DNA of 64,000 bases. Origin: Ophiura sarsii (lineage: Eukaryota > Echinodermata > Ophiuroidea > Amphilepidida > Ophiuridae). The position numbers were made by a program, and so were the translations under genes. Position 1 is the first letter of the stretch; each line of letters opens with the position of its first letter. Below, piece after piece: positions 11,389 to 23,726 of this stretch. The notes beneath the pieces are model-generated. The model ran no database searches, was not told where the DNA came from, and saw nothing but the letters and a program-made list of their open reading frames with translations. Location: NCBI GenBank assembly GCA_035610835.1, contig CM069457.1, positions 44,247,319-44,311,318 on the forward strand, read 5' to 3'.

Positions 11389-11692
11389 TAGAAACCCGAT
11401 AGGTGTACAATCTGGCAAATGGGTCGCTCTCTACGTCACAACAGGGGTCGGGTGAACACTGGTCAGCTTAATAACACAATCTTCCTCGCGCTTTCATGTG
11501 TCTGCTTCACTAATTGGGCCATCCAGAGTACTACAATAGTTCTATTGTTAACGCCAGATAAGTAGAGAGGTTTCTAGTTAATCACCGATCTTTTTCCGAT
11601 GCTTTTAACAATAGAACGAAATACCGTTGGAAAAGCGCTTTTAAATCGCTAGAAAAACGCTTTAAAAGCACTGAGAGTTTGGATATGGACCA

Positions 11693-11900
11693 TAAAGTGT
11701 TTCCACTGTTCTTCAACATCATTTGGATCTGAGGTGATTTTGTTGCTTTGAAGATATGTTGTCATTGCTGTTTCAAGTTTCCTTTTTTGTTCTTCATATT
11801 TCAAACTTGCTGAGATCTAATGTCTTGGGTGCATTGCTAGGATTTTTTTTGCCTTGGTAGTAGGAGACGGCTGATTTGGGAACGTGTTATGTAGTGGTCA
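11693..11900 (-). mobile_element. LINE continued (right part, upstream in its ORF)
   Basis: On the minus strand this encodes DPNDVEEQWKHF just before the TIR element. The same frame type resumes on the other side as TIFSTASVVLGHPKRRKQ (about 8180-8125). The two pieces form one LINE coding region split by the insertion. The 5' limit of the LINE is not clear. Confidence 0.6.
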
Positions 11901-12064
11901 GGTCAGCTGATGAAGGAGGTTTGGCAGCCCCCGAAATGTGTATACTGCTATAGCCACTTAGTCAAAAGATGATATCTTTACAGACAGTCCTATACGGTGA
12001 ATTTGATCTTCTACCAGCTGTACCAATTCTAGTATAGTAGCTGTTCATCCCCTAGGCCTATATA

Positions 12065-12724
12065 CAGGGTGTATCAAAACAAAAAAGGACACTTTTTGAT
12101 GATGGTTTAAATCCTTGTTAAATCACTGAGGCATGACCAATTTTTATTTCACTGTAAAGTACAACCGATAAAGATTAAATCCTGAAAAGATGAGAAAAAT
12201 CCATCATTAATTAAGGAAATTCTATCTTGTACTACGTAATGGTCATTCACACAGTAACAGTAGAGTAACATGAACGCGCACACTATTTATGCCAATTCTA
12301 CTTCTTATCATGCTAATGAACCATCTACAGTGGGTTCGAGAACTGTTTTAATTTGCACAGAATATGCATGCATCTGAATAAATTTGTGGATTCTTTAGCC
12401 AGTATTGATTTGTGCCAGAATTAAATGGATTACCAAACTAATCTTTGCTTTTGACTGATAGATTATTTTCTATGTCTACGTATTGAAACGTAAACCATGT
12501 TATATACTGCTCTATACATGTAAATCCCATTGTACAAACCAGTACATGACATGGTTTACGCAAATTATGCTAGTTTTCTTATTTTTCATCGGATTGATCT
12601 CTTATTTTCAGGATATCATAATAATTAATTGGGCTTTACATTGAGACTAAATTGGTCATGGTCCAATGATTAAAACAAGTATTACACCGTCATGAAAAAG
12701 TGTCCTATTTTTTGATACACCCTG
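12065..12724. mobile_element. Mariner-type MITE (660 bp)
   Basis: CAGGGTGTATCAAAACAAAA at 12065 and the inverse (ending TTGATACACCCTG at 12724) form TIRs of about 30 bases, flanked on each side by TA (12063-12064, 12725-12726). This is the usual mark of Tc1/mariner insertion. There is no transposase frame inside. Confidence 0.8.
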
Positions 12725-12726
12725 TA

Positions 12727-13785
12727 TTATCTGGTTGATTATTTCTTCCCATAAAAATGTTACGAGTACCAGATAGGACTACGCATATCGGCACGCGCAA
12801 TACATGCAATTTGCGGAATAAACCTCTACTTTTCTGCATGACTATCACTCCCCCGGGATTATATCCCAAACCTTTAACAACGTATGTTTGTTGATGATCC
12901 ATGTCCTCCCATTCCTCTGTACAACTTAGTGTTGTACATTCCTGGTTTTAGATTTCAGGTTGCGTCTTATCCCCACCATATTTTCAATAATTCTGCTCCC
13001 CTCATTACTTTTGTTAATAAAACATCTGCAAAATCTGTCCTACGAGTCACAATGCATTAGTCAAGTAAATGAAAATGCCTTGACCGAGGGTGCATCCAAG
13101 TGAAGAAATTCACCCTGAACCAGCCTGGTTATCTTTCTTTACCCAACCTTTTCTAGGGGCTTCCCTTTCCGATGCAGGCTGTGCTATCCCTGTAGGGATC
13201 ACACCACTAAATAGAGCTCCATAGGGATACGTACAAAAACACTGATATAAAACTCTGTTTTAGACCACTAAATTGCGAAATAGGACCCCGTAGTGTCATT
13301 TTTTCTTAAAGATGATTACATTTCACCACCAAAAAGTGAAAGAAAAATAGGTAGGTTGACCTGCTCGATTTTTCAAAATATGCCCATGGAGTTGACTACC
13401 TCTCTGACGAGCTTGGAAATGTCGCCGTAATCGCCAATGTTTCCAGTAAAAAGCACAAATGTGAAAGATCTCTCAAAATTTACCTAGATGATATTCACAG
13501 TTTATAGTCAAGGTGCATGTAGGTGATGTCCCATTAATCATAATTAATAAACAATCATAGGCATGTGCGCAATGGTATTACTGTCAAGTCTTTTTTATTG
13601 AGAATTTTTGTGATGCATACTTTCCGATTTTAGTTTTAAACACCGTCGTTAAGGGTAGGAGAAACCCCATTTAGTGTAGTGCACCCTGTACAGGGCTGTC
13701 TGGACACTCACACAGCTGCCTCTTCTCTTTTATTGCTCAAAAGATTCAACAAGGTTGCGACCGTCTTGAGTGTGCATTGGATTGT
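12727..13785. other. No gene seen
   Basis: Spacer of mixed composition. The minus open frame at 12705-12902 shows no recognisable domain. No splice-bounded exon was found. Confidence 0.4.
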
Positions 13786-14305
13786 TAACAAGGAAGACGC
13801 CATCTTTGTTTGGAGAGTGCACCTGAGTGCCTAGGAAGTTTTAAACTAGTCTAATTGAGCTTATCACACCCTAAAACCTTGGAATATATACCAAATGTAC
13901 ATCTTTAAGGTGATTAATACCATACTTATAGCCATTTTATGATGTTGGCGGCCATCTTGGACGCCATCTTTGTTACAAAGTGCACCTGAGTGTCTAGGAA
14001 ACTTTAAGCCAGTCTCATTGAGTTTATCACAACCTAAAACCTAGGAATAAATACATAATTTACATCTCTAGGGTGATTAATACCAGAGTTATAGCCATTT
14101 TATGATGTTGGCGGCCATTTTGGACGCCATCTTTGTTGTAGAGTGCACCTTAGTATCTAGGAAACTTTAAACCAGCCTCATTGAGTTTATCACATCATAA
14201 AACTTAGGAATAAATACAAAAATTAAATATCTAGGGTGATTATAAAATACCTGACTTACCGCCATTTTATGATGTTGGCGGCCATCTTGGACGCCATCTT
14301 GAAAA
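13786..14305. repeat. Tandem repeat, about 165 bp x 3
   Basis: GATGTTGGCGGCCATCTTGG recurs at 13941, 14104 (one change) and 14271, giving spacings of 163 and 167. Each unit also contains AGTGCACCTGAGTG-type and TTGAGTTTATCAC-type phrases. A diverged inverted unit lies at 6530-6760, so this is a dispersed satellite-like family. Confidence 0.75.
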
Positions 14306-17300
14306 TAACCCCTTTCCAGAAGTCAGATTTGCTGGGACTTTCTTTTGGCCATTTCTGGTATTATTTAAAAGCAGAATCAGTTGGAAAACCTTTTGTAGCA
14401 AATGAACCCGACCACAGTTGATATCTGGTAGGTATATTCGCCACCAATAATTAATGTTAGGGCGTTTGGCGGTGCTTCCCTTTTATGGCTTTGGCATAAG
14501 ACTCTATAGACCATCAAGGGAATTTGGCTTATACCCGTTTGGCGGCCTATCTGGCTATGAATTCTTTGATGTACGGGCAGCTGGGAAAAGGGGATGTGCA
14601 CATAAAAAAAAAAATCTGCGTGTGACACACCTGATGAAAGACAATTCTTAATGTGATACTTTTGAGAGTATACCTTTTCAGTGATGCAGTGATTGTAAAT
14701 TGTATTTATTTGCGTTTTAAATGACACCAAACATGTTGTTTAGGATGATCCCATCATTAAGCGAATTTCTATTCGAATTAAAATGTTGGTTATTAGTGAT
14801 AATAGGTGGTGATAGAACAAGCCATAACCAACAAAGTAACTCAGTATTTCTTGGTTAATAATGGTGATTCTAGTGGTTATCTTGAATAGAAGCCTGTCCA
14901 TTGTAGCACTATTTTAAATTACATCAACTTTCTGATTTGGTTGTTTCCATATCAAAGGTGGATATGGAATAGAAATGCGCTAATGTACCAATTTGAATTG
15001 TTTAAATTGTATTTCTAACACTCAGCAAAACTCCAACTATTTAAATCCATGTTTGAAAATGTTTAAATACGTGTTTCTTCAATGGAAAAAGTGATATTTA
15101 TTTGAATTTTATTTTATTTTATATGTATGTTGGTCGGTCATTGCTGGTCATTGACGGGCCAACATCGTGTCCTGGGTTTTACGTCCGTTCTTTTTATCAA
15201 TTTTACTGTATTTTTAATGATTGAATAAAGAATGATGAAACAACAACAGAATTGGCAAAAAAGCGAGGTAATGATGCTCCATCCATTCAGAGATTAATGC
15301 CAAGTTACGTGATACAAATTGAATTGTCAGATAAACGACCAGGTGATCAGTTTAGCTGTGATGAAGCCAAATGCTGACGTTTGCGAGTCATAGAGACAGA
15401 TGTTTGGCATTCTGTTTTGAAGAAAAAAATATGTAATATGTAATCATTAGCAGGGACCGCACGCTACACCGCATAGCGACGACAATATTTACAAAACAGC
15501 ACTTATACAAACTATGTAAACCAAAGGTGTATCACCTTTTCAGTTAAGTTTATTGTGAGAATGGAATTGTATTTAAACTTTCTTTACATACTTTGGCATA
15601 ATATAATGAAATTATATGCTCGTAAAATACCAGAGTGTTACATTACAAAATATGAAATTTGCAATAATTGAAGCTACATTCCATTTGACATCAAATTGGT
15701 AATAGTTGTACAAAATAACAACCATCACAAGTCATGTGCGACAACAGTCTATATCTGAAGTTGAACAACGTGGCACAGCCGAAATTTTCTTATTTGGTCC
15801 CTTGTTCACTGATTTCTTCTTTGCATACATATTGTATATTGCGAAAACAGTTTTCGCACATGATATGGATCCTCCCTACTCCACAGGAATTAAGAATTGT
15901 TCAAATCAATCGATGCGGTGAGAGTATGCTATTTTCATTAAAATGTCTCATTTCCAGTCTGCAGACGGAGCCAGGACGGAGAAATAGTTTGGTAAAAGTG
16001 TGTTTATATTTACAAACTTTGAATCCACGTGCTAACTAAACTGAACTGCAGCATATAGTTTTGTTAATTTGACCAGTCCTGTTTTATCATGTTTATGAAA
16101 ACCAATTCAATATCTACTCATCTCTGCAATTTCAGTTTGCTTAGAAGGACAAAGTTTAATTTACATGAAAATTGAACTAGAACTGTAGAACTATTAATCG
16201 GACCAGTACGGCTTAATCATGTTTATGCGAGCCAATTATTACGCATATCTGGTTTTAAATTAAGTATGAATCTGATTTTTTTTTTCTAATGAGGAAAAAG
16301 TAACAGAGTAGTGTGCGGTCACATCTGCAGTTACATCTGTTACACCATACCCATTATACTATGTTTTGATAATGGTTGCACATTTTGAACATTTTAATTT
16401 GGGTCCTAATCTATCTAACTCACCCTGTACATGCTGTATAGATCTATTAATCTTACACGAATTCTTAATGTAATGAAAATATGGTATCTTACGAACTTAC
16501 ATAACTCGCTTATAACATTATATATATATATAAACCATGATAACATCTCAAAAAGATAACAAAGTCTGTTTAAAAATCAAACAAACAAAAACACCATGAC
16601 CTAGGACTTTGAAGACCAAGACATACGACGTATACAACTATGACAGTAGGAGTAGGACTCAAAGGGGCATTGAGAGATTGCCGAGAAAAATAAAAGTTAG
16701 ACTTGTTTCAATAGATAAGGTGAGTAGGGACATTGCAGTGTAATGATTTGAATATTATGGCTCTAGATTGAAATTTGGTTGAAGCAACATATAGGGTGAG
16801 TGATGCTGATAATTTGTATGTGACCTAAATCGTGACATTTTATATGATATACGGCGAATTAAGGAAAACGGTTTCAACGGATGGTTGTTTATGCTAAAGT
16901 GTTACGTATAAGTGCAAAACAACTGATTTCCAGACAAATTGAGGGCGCACTCTCATACGTATATCTCAGTGCCTCTTTAACTAAAATCTGAGGCCTGAAG
17001 TTAAGACTGAAGATAAGTCAATAATCTAGGTCCCTATATAGGTTTAAATTGCTATTATTTTGTATAGTCCTTAGGTCTGGTCTATATGTCTTGTTTCAGT
17101 ATATTAGTACATGTCATTGGCGTTATATTTTTAAGATCTTATTTCAATAGACAAAATATAATCTAGTATCGTCATAGATTCATATAATACATATCATATA
17201 TACAAAACAATGATGTTCATCATTTAAATTTATAACCCTTATTATACTCTACACTAATGTAGATTATTTGACGAAATGTGCAACAAACTCACAACTCTTC

Positions 17301-17894
17301 AATTGTTCATGACGAGACAAAAAATGTGCATACCGTTAAATTCATTCTGCCATTAAAATGTTGGGTTATATAGCAATAGCTAGAATTCTGATGAAATGAC
17401 TAACTTGTTGTCGTCCTTAGAGCATGTAGAGCACTATTTTACATTCTAATTACTATTAACTAAACGTTTGATACTTGTGTGTAAAATAGCACCCCTCTCG
17501 AAAATGACAAATATTCAAAAGAAACACCTAAGCGTTTAGTTTATAAAACGTTTATAACGTTTTATAATGGGTTTATCAACAGTGATCAATGGAAAATATC
17601 CCTCTCATTCCATGGTCTCTGCGTAACAGACTATCCAAATAGTTACATTAGGTTTGCATAGGTATAATACTTCTACTATTTTTTACAATTCTTATAGGTC
17701 TTAGTTTTGTTTTATTATAGATACGCCTCTATTAATTTTACACGATATGATTTTAATGAAAGGACGGAAATGATATAATTAAGGATGAATCCTTTCATTG
17801 TTCAGTAGACCATGAAAAACATATCAAGCACTATTCATTTTTCTTTGTATTCTGAATAATGATACTTTTATTACAGAAATCGTCCAAAACATTA
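14306..17894. other. No gene recognised
   Basis: Contains open frames at 14377-14730 (minus, 117 residues) and 15734-16039 (plus, 101 residues) that I do not recognise and that lack clear splice or start context. A LINE- or gene-like 3' end with AATAAA lies at about 15140-15236. Otherwise AT-rich spacer. Confidence 0.4.
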
Positions 17895-18496
17895 TCGGCC
17901 GAGTGCACCAATGACGGGTAGCTGAAGAATAGCGCTACCTCGCTAGTAACTGAGGCGTAACCCAAAATTTTGAGAGCGCCAATGCGGGGTAAGCTACTAG
18001 GCTAGTAACTGGCGGGTAATTTACGCTACATGTTATACCTGGCCGGACCCAAGAGTAAGTTGGGGCATAACGTTTTATGCCACAAGTCAGTCGATTCTAG
18101 CAGTAGCGTAAAATTTGTTGTGAACATTGGAGGGGATGATTCGCTGATGCTGAAAGACCAACTTCGCTTGCATGCCCAGGGGATGTATATTTGAAGTGGA
18201 ATGTGACCCCTCATAAGCTGAAATATTTTATATTTTGAAAATCCATTCATGCAATTTGGGGATTTTTTTAGTCAAAATTTAGATCAACTCCTTTTGCCCA
18301 TTCAAACACTGATCGCACCGACCTTGGGTCATATTTTGACCAAAATGTACTAATTGTCCAAGGATCTTAAATAATGACTAAATAAATAAATAAATAAACT
18401 TATTATTGTTTTATTAATTAAAAACTGAAGTTTCAACATTATTGTGAGTGGAAGGGTAAAACTAGAAGAACGAACAAAAGAAAGCAAATCTTGCCG

Positions 18497-18565
18497 TGCG
18501 TTATCTGGGGATCGAACCGGGGTCCTAGCGGTTAACAAGCGAAGGACACGGTATCCACGCCACGG
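18497..18565 (-). other. tRNA-like segment in element A (Asn-type, copy 1)
   Basis: On the minus strand, TGGCGTGGATACCG, a loop TTGTTAA (anticodon GTT) and GGTTCGATCCC follow in tRNA order. The matching copy at 51617-51682 has a pairing CGTGG/CCACG acceptor end. It is conserved in both copies of element A, so it came with the element. Confidence 0.45.
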
Positions 18566-18929
18566 AGGTATCTGTGTTAAGAGATGTGTTATAATTGAAT
18601 ATAATTGTTTGCATCGGGTGCTTGTGTTTGTCATTAAAATTGTGCTTTTTGGTGCAATATTTGTGTGTGCCCCTCGCCCAAAATATGTTTGTAATGTCTT
18701 GATAGTCCTTATTTTTGAAAAAGCGTTGAACAAATTCGAAATTTTTGGCCAAAGAAATACCGTCATTTTTTTGTTCCGAACGCAGGCCGACTCAACCTTA
18801 TTATTTATGTTAATCATGTACACTCACCTATGACCTAGCGAGTGACGACACATTTTAAATATTACGGAGGACCACTCACGTCAGTATTATACAATAAACG
18901 GAAAAAGTGTACTTTAGCTCCCAGATACT

Positions 18930-19255
18930 AGACTGTACTAGTATCGACCAATACTAGAACACCCCGTATCGTTCGATACTGGTACATTATTTTGTTCCAG
19001 TATTGCTCGATACTGGCACGTTTAAAATGTTCCAGTATTGCCCGATACTGGAACAAAATAATGTACCAGTATCGATCGATACTGGTACATTATTTTGTTC
19101 CAGTATCGGGCAATACTGGTAGAATGTGTACCAGTATCGCCCGATACTGGTACATGAAAAATGTTCCAGTATCGCCCAATACTGGAACATGAGAAATGTG
19201 CCAGTATCGCCCAATACAGGAACATGAAAAGTGTGCCAGTATCACCCAATACAAT
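18930..19255. repeat. Left palindrome array of element B
   Basis: About nine copies of a 26-28-base palindrome of the form GTTCCAGTATCG-NN-CGATACTGGAAC (or GTACCAG...CTGGTAC), spaced about 34 bases apart and joined by short AT-rich spacers. The centre varies but mostly stays self-complementary. Open frames through it in several frames are repeat artefacts. Confidence 0.9.
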
Positions 19256-19870
19256 ATCGGTGAAGTTGGCTTGTATGGTTATTTTCTCTTTCTGGAAAAT
19301 AGGGTGGCTCTGAAAAGAGCCGTTTTGTGGTATTCAAAACTGCCTGTGATGTGTCAAGCGACGGGAATCTTTGGGAGGTTCGTCTTTTTTCTTTTTTAGA
19401 TGGACCCGTCGAAGCTGTTGAAGTACAAACATCTTAGGTTTGACGTCAAAATGACATTATAAACATGGCCTCAATCAACATGCCGTTTTATATTTGTGTA
19501 GTGAAATATACATGTAGGCCAACATTGAAATGTTTGCCAAAAAACTCGATATTGGAATGTTATGACATAGCTACTTGTTTGTTTTTCAATGCAAGGATGG
19601 GGTTTTCAACGCAAAAATCACAATATTTTAATCAATTACAAGGACGGCCTATAACATCGATTCAGTATTACATGGTATAATAAATAATTTGTTTTTGTTT
19701 TTGGATGAACACGAAAAAAAAGACGAAGAAAAAAGACGAAGATTTTTTCTTCTTCTAAGAGTACTGTAATTTTCTGAATAAAATAAATGATGAAAGAATT
19801 AATTAAAGTCACAACAAGGTTCGGATTGTACATGTTTTAGTGTTGGCTAACGCGCGGCGTAAGGACAGCC

Positions 19871-21656
19871 TAAAGGCCCTGTCACACCATAACGTATCGC
19901 CTCAACGTATGCCAACGTATGCGAAATATCGAAAAATACGTTGGTGTACGTTGGCGTACGCTGATATAAGTTAGGGGTACGTTGGGGATACGTCGTTTAC
20001 GTTAAGAGCACGCTGTGATACGCTGTGACAATTTGGACCACGAAAAAATATTGAGCGTGCTCAAAATTTCTCGACGTACTCAACGTGTGCTTAATACGTT
20101 CTGCATAAGTTCCCGGTAAGTTTGTGGTACGTTAAATATACGTTGACATACGCTGACATACGTTAGCAGTACGTTACTCGTACGTTACTCGTAAGTTGGT
20201 ATACGTTGATGAACGTAGGCTGGGGGAAACGTACAGCCAACGTAGTGATAACGAGTTGATAACGTATATGTGCCGTATGTCTAACGTATGCCTGACGTAT
20301 TTCCAACGAGTTTCGACGTATTCTCACGTATTCACCTTATGCCGGGCGATCGTGTAAGGCCCTGTCTTGGACGTATTGAACGTATACATAGCGTATGACT
20401 AACGTATTGATAGCGTATCACTAACTTATAACATACTTATGACAGCGTATCAGAGTATGCGAGCGTATGACTAACGTATGCTTAACGTATACTTAACGTA
20501 TTCGTAGCGTATGTCTGCCGTGTTCGACGTATCGTCAGCGTATCCTCGACGTACAACGAACACGTGGCTTATTATGCCGCTGTAGCACGTATAAATACCG
20601 CGCCGATCTCACATTACATCATTCCCGCCGATGTCATCAAGCAGTTAACATGCCTGCAAGAAGAAGCAAGCAACCAGGGGCCGAGGCCGAGGAGGAGGAA
20701 AAAGCAAGAAGGCCAAGACAGACCATGAAGAAGTGAGGATGAGATACTCAAGGGACTCATTTATATACTCAAACCCTCCATAAGTTCCCAAAACGCCGAA
20801 TGCGCGCTAGCTGTACGGTAGCCCTGTCACACCATGGCGTATCGCCTGAACGTATAACAACGTATGCGAAATATCGAAAAATACGTTGGCGTACGTTGGC
20901 GTACGTTGGTGTACGCTGATACAAGTTAGGGGTAAGTTTGGGATACGTCGTATACGTTAAGAGCACGCTGTGATACGTTGTGAAAATTTGGAACACGTCG
21001 AGCCCGCGAAAAATTATTGAGCATGTTCAAAATTTCTCGACGTACTCAACGTGTGCTTAACTTACGTTCTGCATAAGTTCCCGATAGGTTCGTGGTACGT
21101 TAGACATACGTTTACAAACGCTGACATACGTTAGACATACGCTGACATACGTTAGAGGTACGTTAATCGTCTTAAATTGTAGGTTGGACATATAGATTTA
21201 CCCTTCTAGATATTTTAATAGTTATCATCTAGGCTGCGTTTACTTGAACTGGCAACACTTGTCCCGCCGTGTACGAAACTCAATTTCTGCAACGGCATTA
21301 GTCACGTGTTCGTTGTACGCCGAGGATACGCTGAGGATACGTCGAGCACGGCAGACACTCAGTGATACGCTACGAATACGTTGGTCATACGCTCGCCGAT
21401 CGCATACGCTGTGATACGCTTTCATAAGTTTGTTATAAGTTAGTGATACGCTATCAATACGTTAGTCATACGCTATGTATGCGTTTAATACGCTATGGAT
21501 ACGTCCATTCCATCACTGATGTTGACGCAATTCGTTGGGAAGTTGGACGTTCTTGGACGTTCTCGGACTCTGACAATTTTCGAGCTATTTTTTGTATACG
21601 TCGGCATACGTTCAGGCCACGTTCAGGCCATACGCTATGGTGTGACAGGGCCTTTA
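19871..21656. mobile_element. TIR element C nested in element B
   Basis: TAAAGGCCCTGTCACACCAT begins at 19871. ATGGTGTGACAGGGCCTTTA ends at 21656. Both sides are filled by dense repeats of ACGTA-containing words (ACGTTGGCGTACGTT, GCGTATGACTAACG), probably dozens, with orientation changes near 20.35 and 20.84 kb. A partial second terminus lies at 20828 (CCCTGTCACACCATGGCGTA). Confidence 0.75.
20590..20736 (+). pseudogene. TATA box and truncated ORF in the core of element C
   Basis: The only non-repetitive core of element C holds TATAAATA (20590-20597) and, 53 bases further on, an ATG (20650). This opens a 28-codon frame rich in Arg, Lys and Glu (MPARRSKQPGAEAEEEE...) that ends at 20736. A switch to the neighbouring frame would continue it (HEEVRMRYSRDSF). 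It looks like the promoter and 5' end of a transposase-type gene whose remainder has been deleted. The product family is unknown. Confidence 0.35.
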
Positions 21657-21814
21657 TAGCCGAGAACAGCGTTTATGACCGGTGGTGCCATTGTTAGCAC
21701 GCACATTTGCTCCTATGTTGGTTGCGTTCGCCCTCTTCGACGTGTATACTTTTTCTGCCAAAAACGTCCGCAAAAGGGTAATAAAAGCGGAGCAAGCAGC
21801 GCAACATCATTATC

Positions 21815-22108
21815 GAGTGATACTGGAACGATTTACATGTTCCAGTATCGAGCGATACTGGAACAAAATGGTCCAGTATTGGGCGATACTGGAACATTTA
21901 ATTTGTTCCAGTATCGATCGATACTGGAATGAAACCGTTCCAGTATCGGGCGATACTGGAACACATGAAATGTTCCAGTATCGGTCGATACTGGAACACA
22001 ATTTGATGTTCCAGTATCGACCGATACTGGAACATGTAAATTGTTCCAGTATCGAGCGATACTGGCAAAATTCATGTACCAGTATCGGTCGATACTGGTA
22101 TACCAGTA
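21815..22108. repeat. Right palindrome array of element B
   Basis: A second array of about nine palindromes of the same GTTCCAGTATCG-NN-CGATACTGGAAC type. Centres read AG, TC, GG, GT or AC. It mirrors the left array, so the arrays are subterminal parts of element B. Confidence 0.9.
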
Positions 22109-22646
22109 TCTGGGACCTAAAGTACACTTGTTCCCAATAAACTATAGGTTAACACTTTGCATATGCGACAATTTATTTTGTAAGAGGACGATGCTGATTA
22201 ATGTGGATATTTACCTCGCTAGTTGCTATTCTGATGTTACTCGCCAGTTATGCTCTAAGAATTACATCGTTAGTAAGTTATGCTACAGTTAGAGCATAAC
22301 TACTAGGGAGGTAGCTTACCTCCCTATTAAGTTACCCGTCATTGGTGCACTCGGCCGAATGTATTGGGCTCCAACATTCTTTGACCCGGGAAATCTTTCT
22401 ACAAGAATGTATCGACACTGTATATTAATACATGTATAATGCTTAAAGTATTGGCCAGTTATACTAAGAACATCATACATTGCCATACTTTGAACGTTCA
22501 TATTTACACTGAAAGGCCTTCTGACCCACAAAAACATCCACATGTACGTATGATACTAAATATTACTTTGATGACTATCGCGTAAGTCTAAACTACTAGT
22601 CATGTACGTATACGTACATAATTGTCGGTGAGATGAACTCATAGGT

Positions 22647-22850
22647 TCATCTTATTAAAACATCGGGACATTGACCAAACCATTTGAATTTCATCTTATT
22701 TTGATTAAAACATCGGGACATTGACCAAACCATTTGAATTTCATCTTATTTTGATTAAAACATCGGGACATTGACCAAACCATTTGAATTTCATCTTATT
22801 TTGATTAAAACATCGGGACATTTACCAAACCAGTTGAATTTCGTGACAGG
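22647..22850. repeat. 50-bp tandem repeat, 4 copies
   Basis: CATCGGGACATTGACCAAAC recurs at 22661, 22711, 22761 and 22811 (last copy diverged) at an exact 50-base period, with TTTCATCTTATTTTGATTAA between. Confidence 0.95.
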
Positions 22851-23726
22851 CGTGACATGAGCTACACAAATATAATATCAGCAGAATCTATAACAAGCGA
22901 GGATCATTTGCCTGATCCTCGCGTGTATTTTATTGACTTGGTTAATATTTACTCATGTAATTCGGCTGCTAGAGGCTCTCAACAATGGCTTTGTATACAT
23001 AAGTGCTCGTTCGTCTGGTATCCATTTAAGCACAGTCCCTGTTATATATTAGATTAATCTATCGCCGCGAATGCGAGAGGGCCCGGGTTCGAGACAGTGT
23101 ATTTTTAAAGTCTTTGTTAATTTATTTCACGCCAGTTTGTCCGAGTCTATATATTATTTATAAATAATAAAAAAAATGCATTTATATGACATTGATTATA
23201 TTTAAATATACCCTAAACTAAAATTATATTCTGACTATGTATGTTTATGAGATTATCCTGGGAATGGTGTTTTACAAATACTTGATGTTTGCATGCATTA
23301 TAAGTATACCTAGAAGGTATGTTAATACCATGTTAGCTCTAGTACCGAGCTGCGATCGTAGCGAGATACGACCGAAAGGAGACACCAGCGCGGGTCAAAT
23401 ATAGTAAAAATTGAAAGTCATATATTTTGTAAGTCAGCGCGGAATTTACCAAATCCATGCATTAATTATTTAAAAAAACACCAAATTAAATTAACTATTA
23501 ACCTACCAACCGTATTTCAAATATTCAACCGTATTTCAAATATTCGTTTTCATTATACAAATGATAAAGTTAAGGGCAAAATAGGCGCTTGCTCAAATTG
23601 TCGCACTTTTGTTTATGATTTTCCTTTTTAAAACAACTCAATCAATCTATTTATTTACATAAAGTCATCTTAGTTTCGAAGATGGCTCTAACATGATTTA
23701 TTTCTATAGTTATCCAATTTTTAAGC
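22851..23726. other. No gene seen; 3' flank of gene 1
   Basis: Contains a small hairpin (GAGGATCATTTGCCTGATCC near 22900) and AT-rich spacer. TTTATT at 23650-23655 and 23697-23702 is AATAAA on the minus strand and could be the polyadenylation signal of gene 1. Confidence 0.45.

Larger units (their letters stand above)
8192..11692. mobile_element. 3.5 kb DNA element with ~210-bp terminal inverted repeats
   Basis: GGGTCCATATCCAAACTCTC begins at 8192. Its reverse complement ends at 11692 after a closely matching arm of about 210 bases, which includes AAAGCGTTTTTCTAGCGATT and GAAACCTCTCTACTTATCTG on the left. TAA flanks both ends (8189-8191 and 11693-11695) and may be a 3-bp target duplication, as in PIF/Harbinger-like elements. 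No transposase frame is visible, so the copy is non-autonomous. The interior holds three tRNA-like sequences and a smaller poly-G element. It interrupts a LINE reading frame, which independently fixes its borders. Confidence 0.85.
18900..22134. mobile_element. TIR element B (3.2 kb) nested in element A
   Basis: AAGTGTACTTTAGCTCCCAG near 18905 is answered by CTGGGACCTAAAGTACACTT near 22129. CAATAAAC flanks both ends (18892-18899, 22135-22142) as an 8-bp direct repeat. The uninterrupted copy of element A at 51.98 kb has a single CAGTAAAC there, which confirms the insertion. Each end carries an array of short palindromes, and the middle holds element C. Confidence 0.8.
17895..22357. mobile_element. 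TIR element A, copy 1 (carries nested elements B and C)
   Basis: CGGCCGAGTGCACCAATGAC begins at 17895 and its inverse ends at 22357. A second copy (51008-52217) is about 1.2 kb long. Removing element B from copy 1 leaves a similar length, so the two copies correspond along their whole length. Shared interior landmarks include GGACCCAAGAGTAAGTTGGG and a tRNA-like segment. No transposase was seen. Target duplication was not resolved. Confidence 0.8.

Noticed and set aside
18350..18833. ORFs of 157 and 129 residues in element A
   Set aside because: Both strands are open over the same stretch, including the tRNA-like segment. The frames recur in copy 2 with changes but show no domain and no bias for protein conservation that I can see.
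18930..19255. CRISPR-like array
   Set aside because: Repeats are palindromes with 5-10-base AT spacers inside a TIR element in an intron-bearing genome; no cas genes and no true spacers.
21682..22140. 152-residue ORF and overlapping frames in the palindrome arrays
   Set aside because: Translations of the CCAGTATCG palindromes, open in many frames on both strands.
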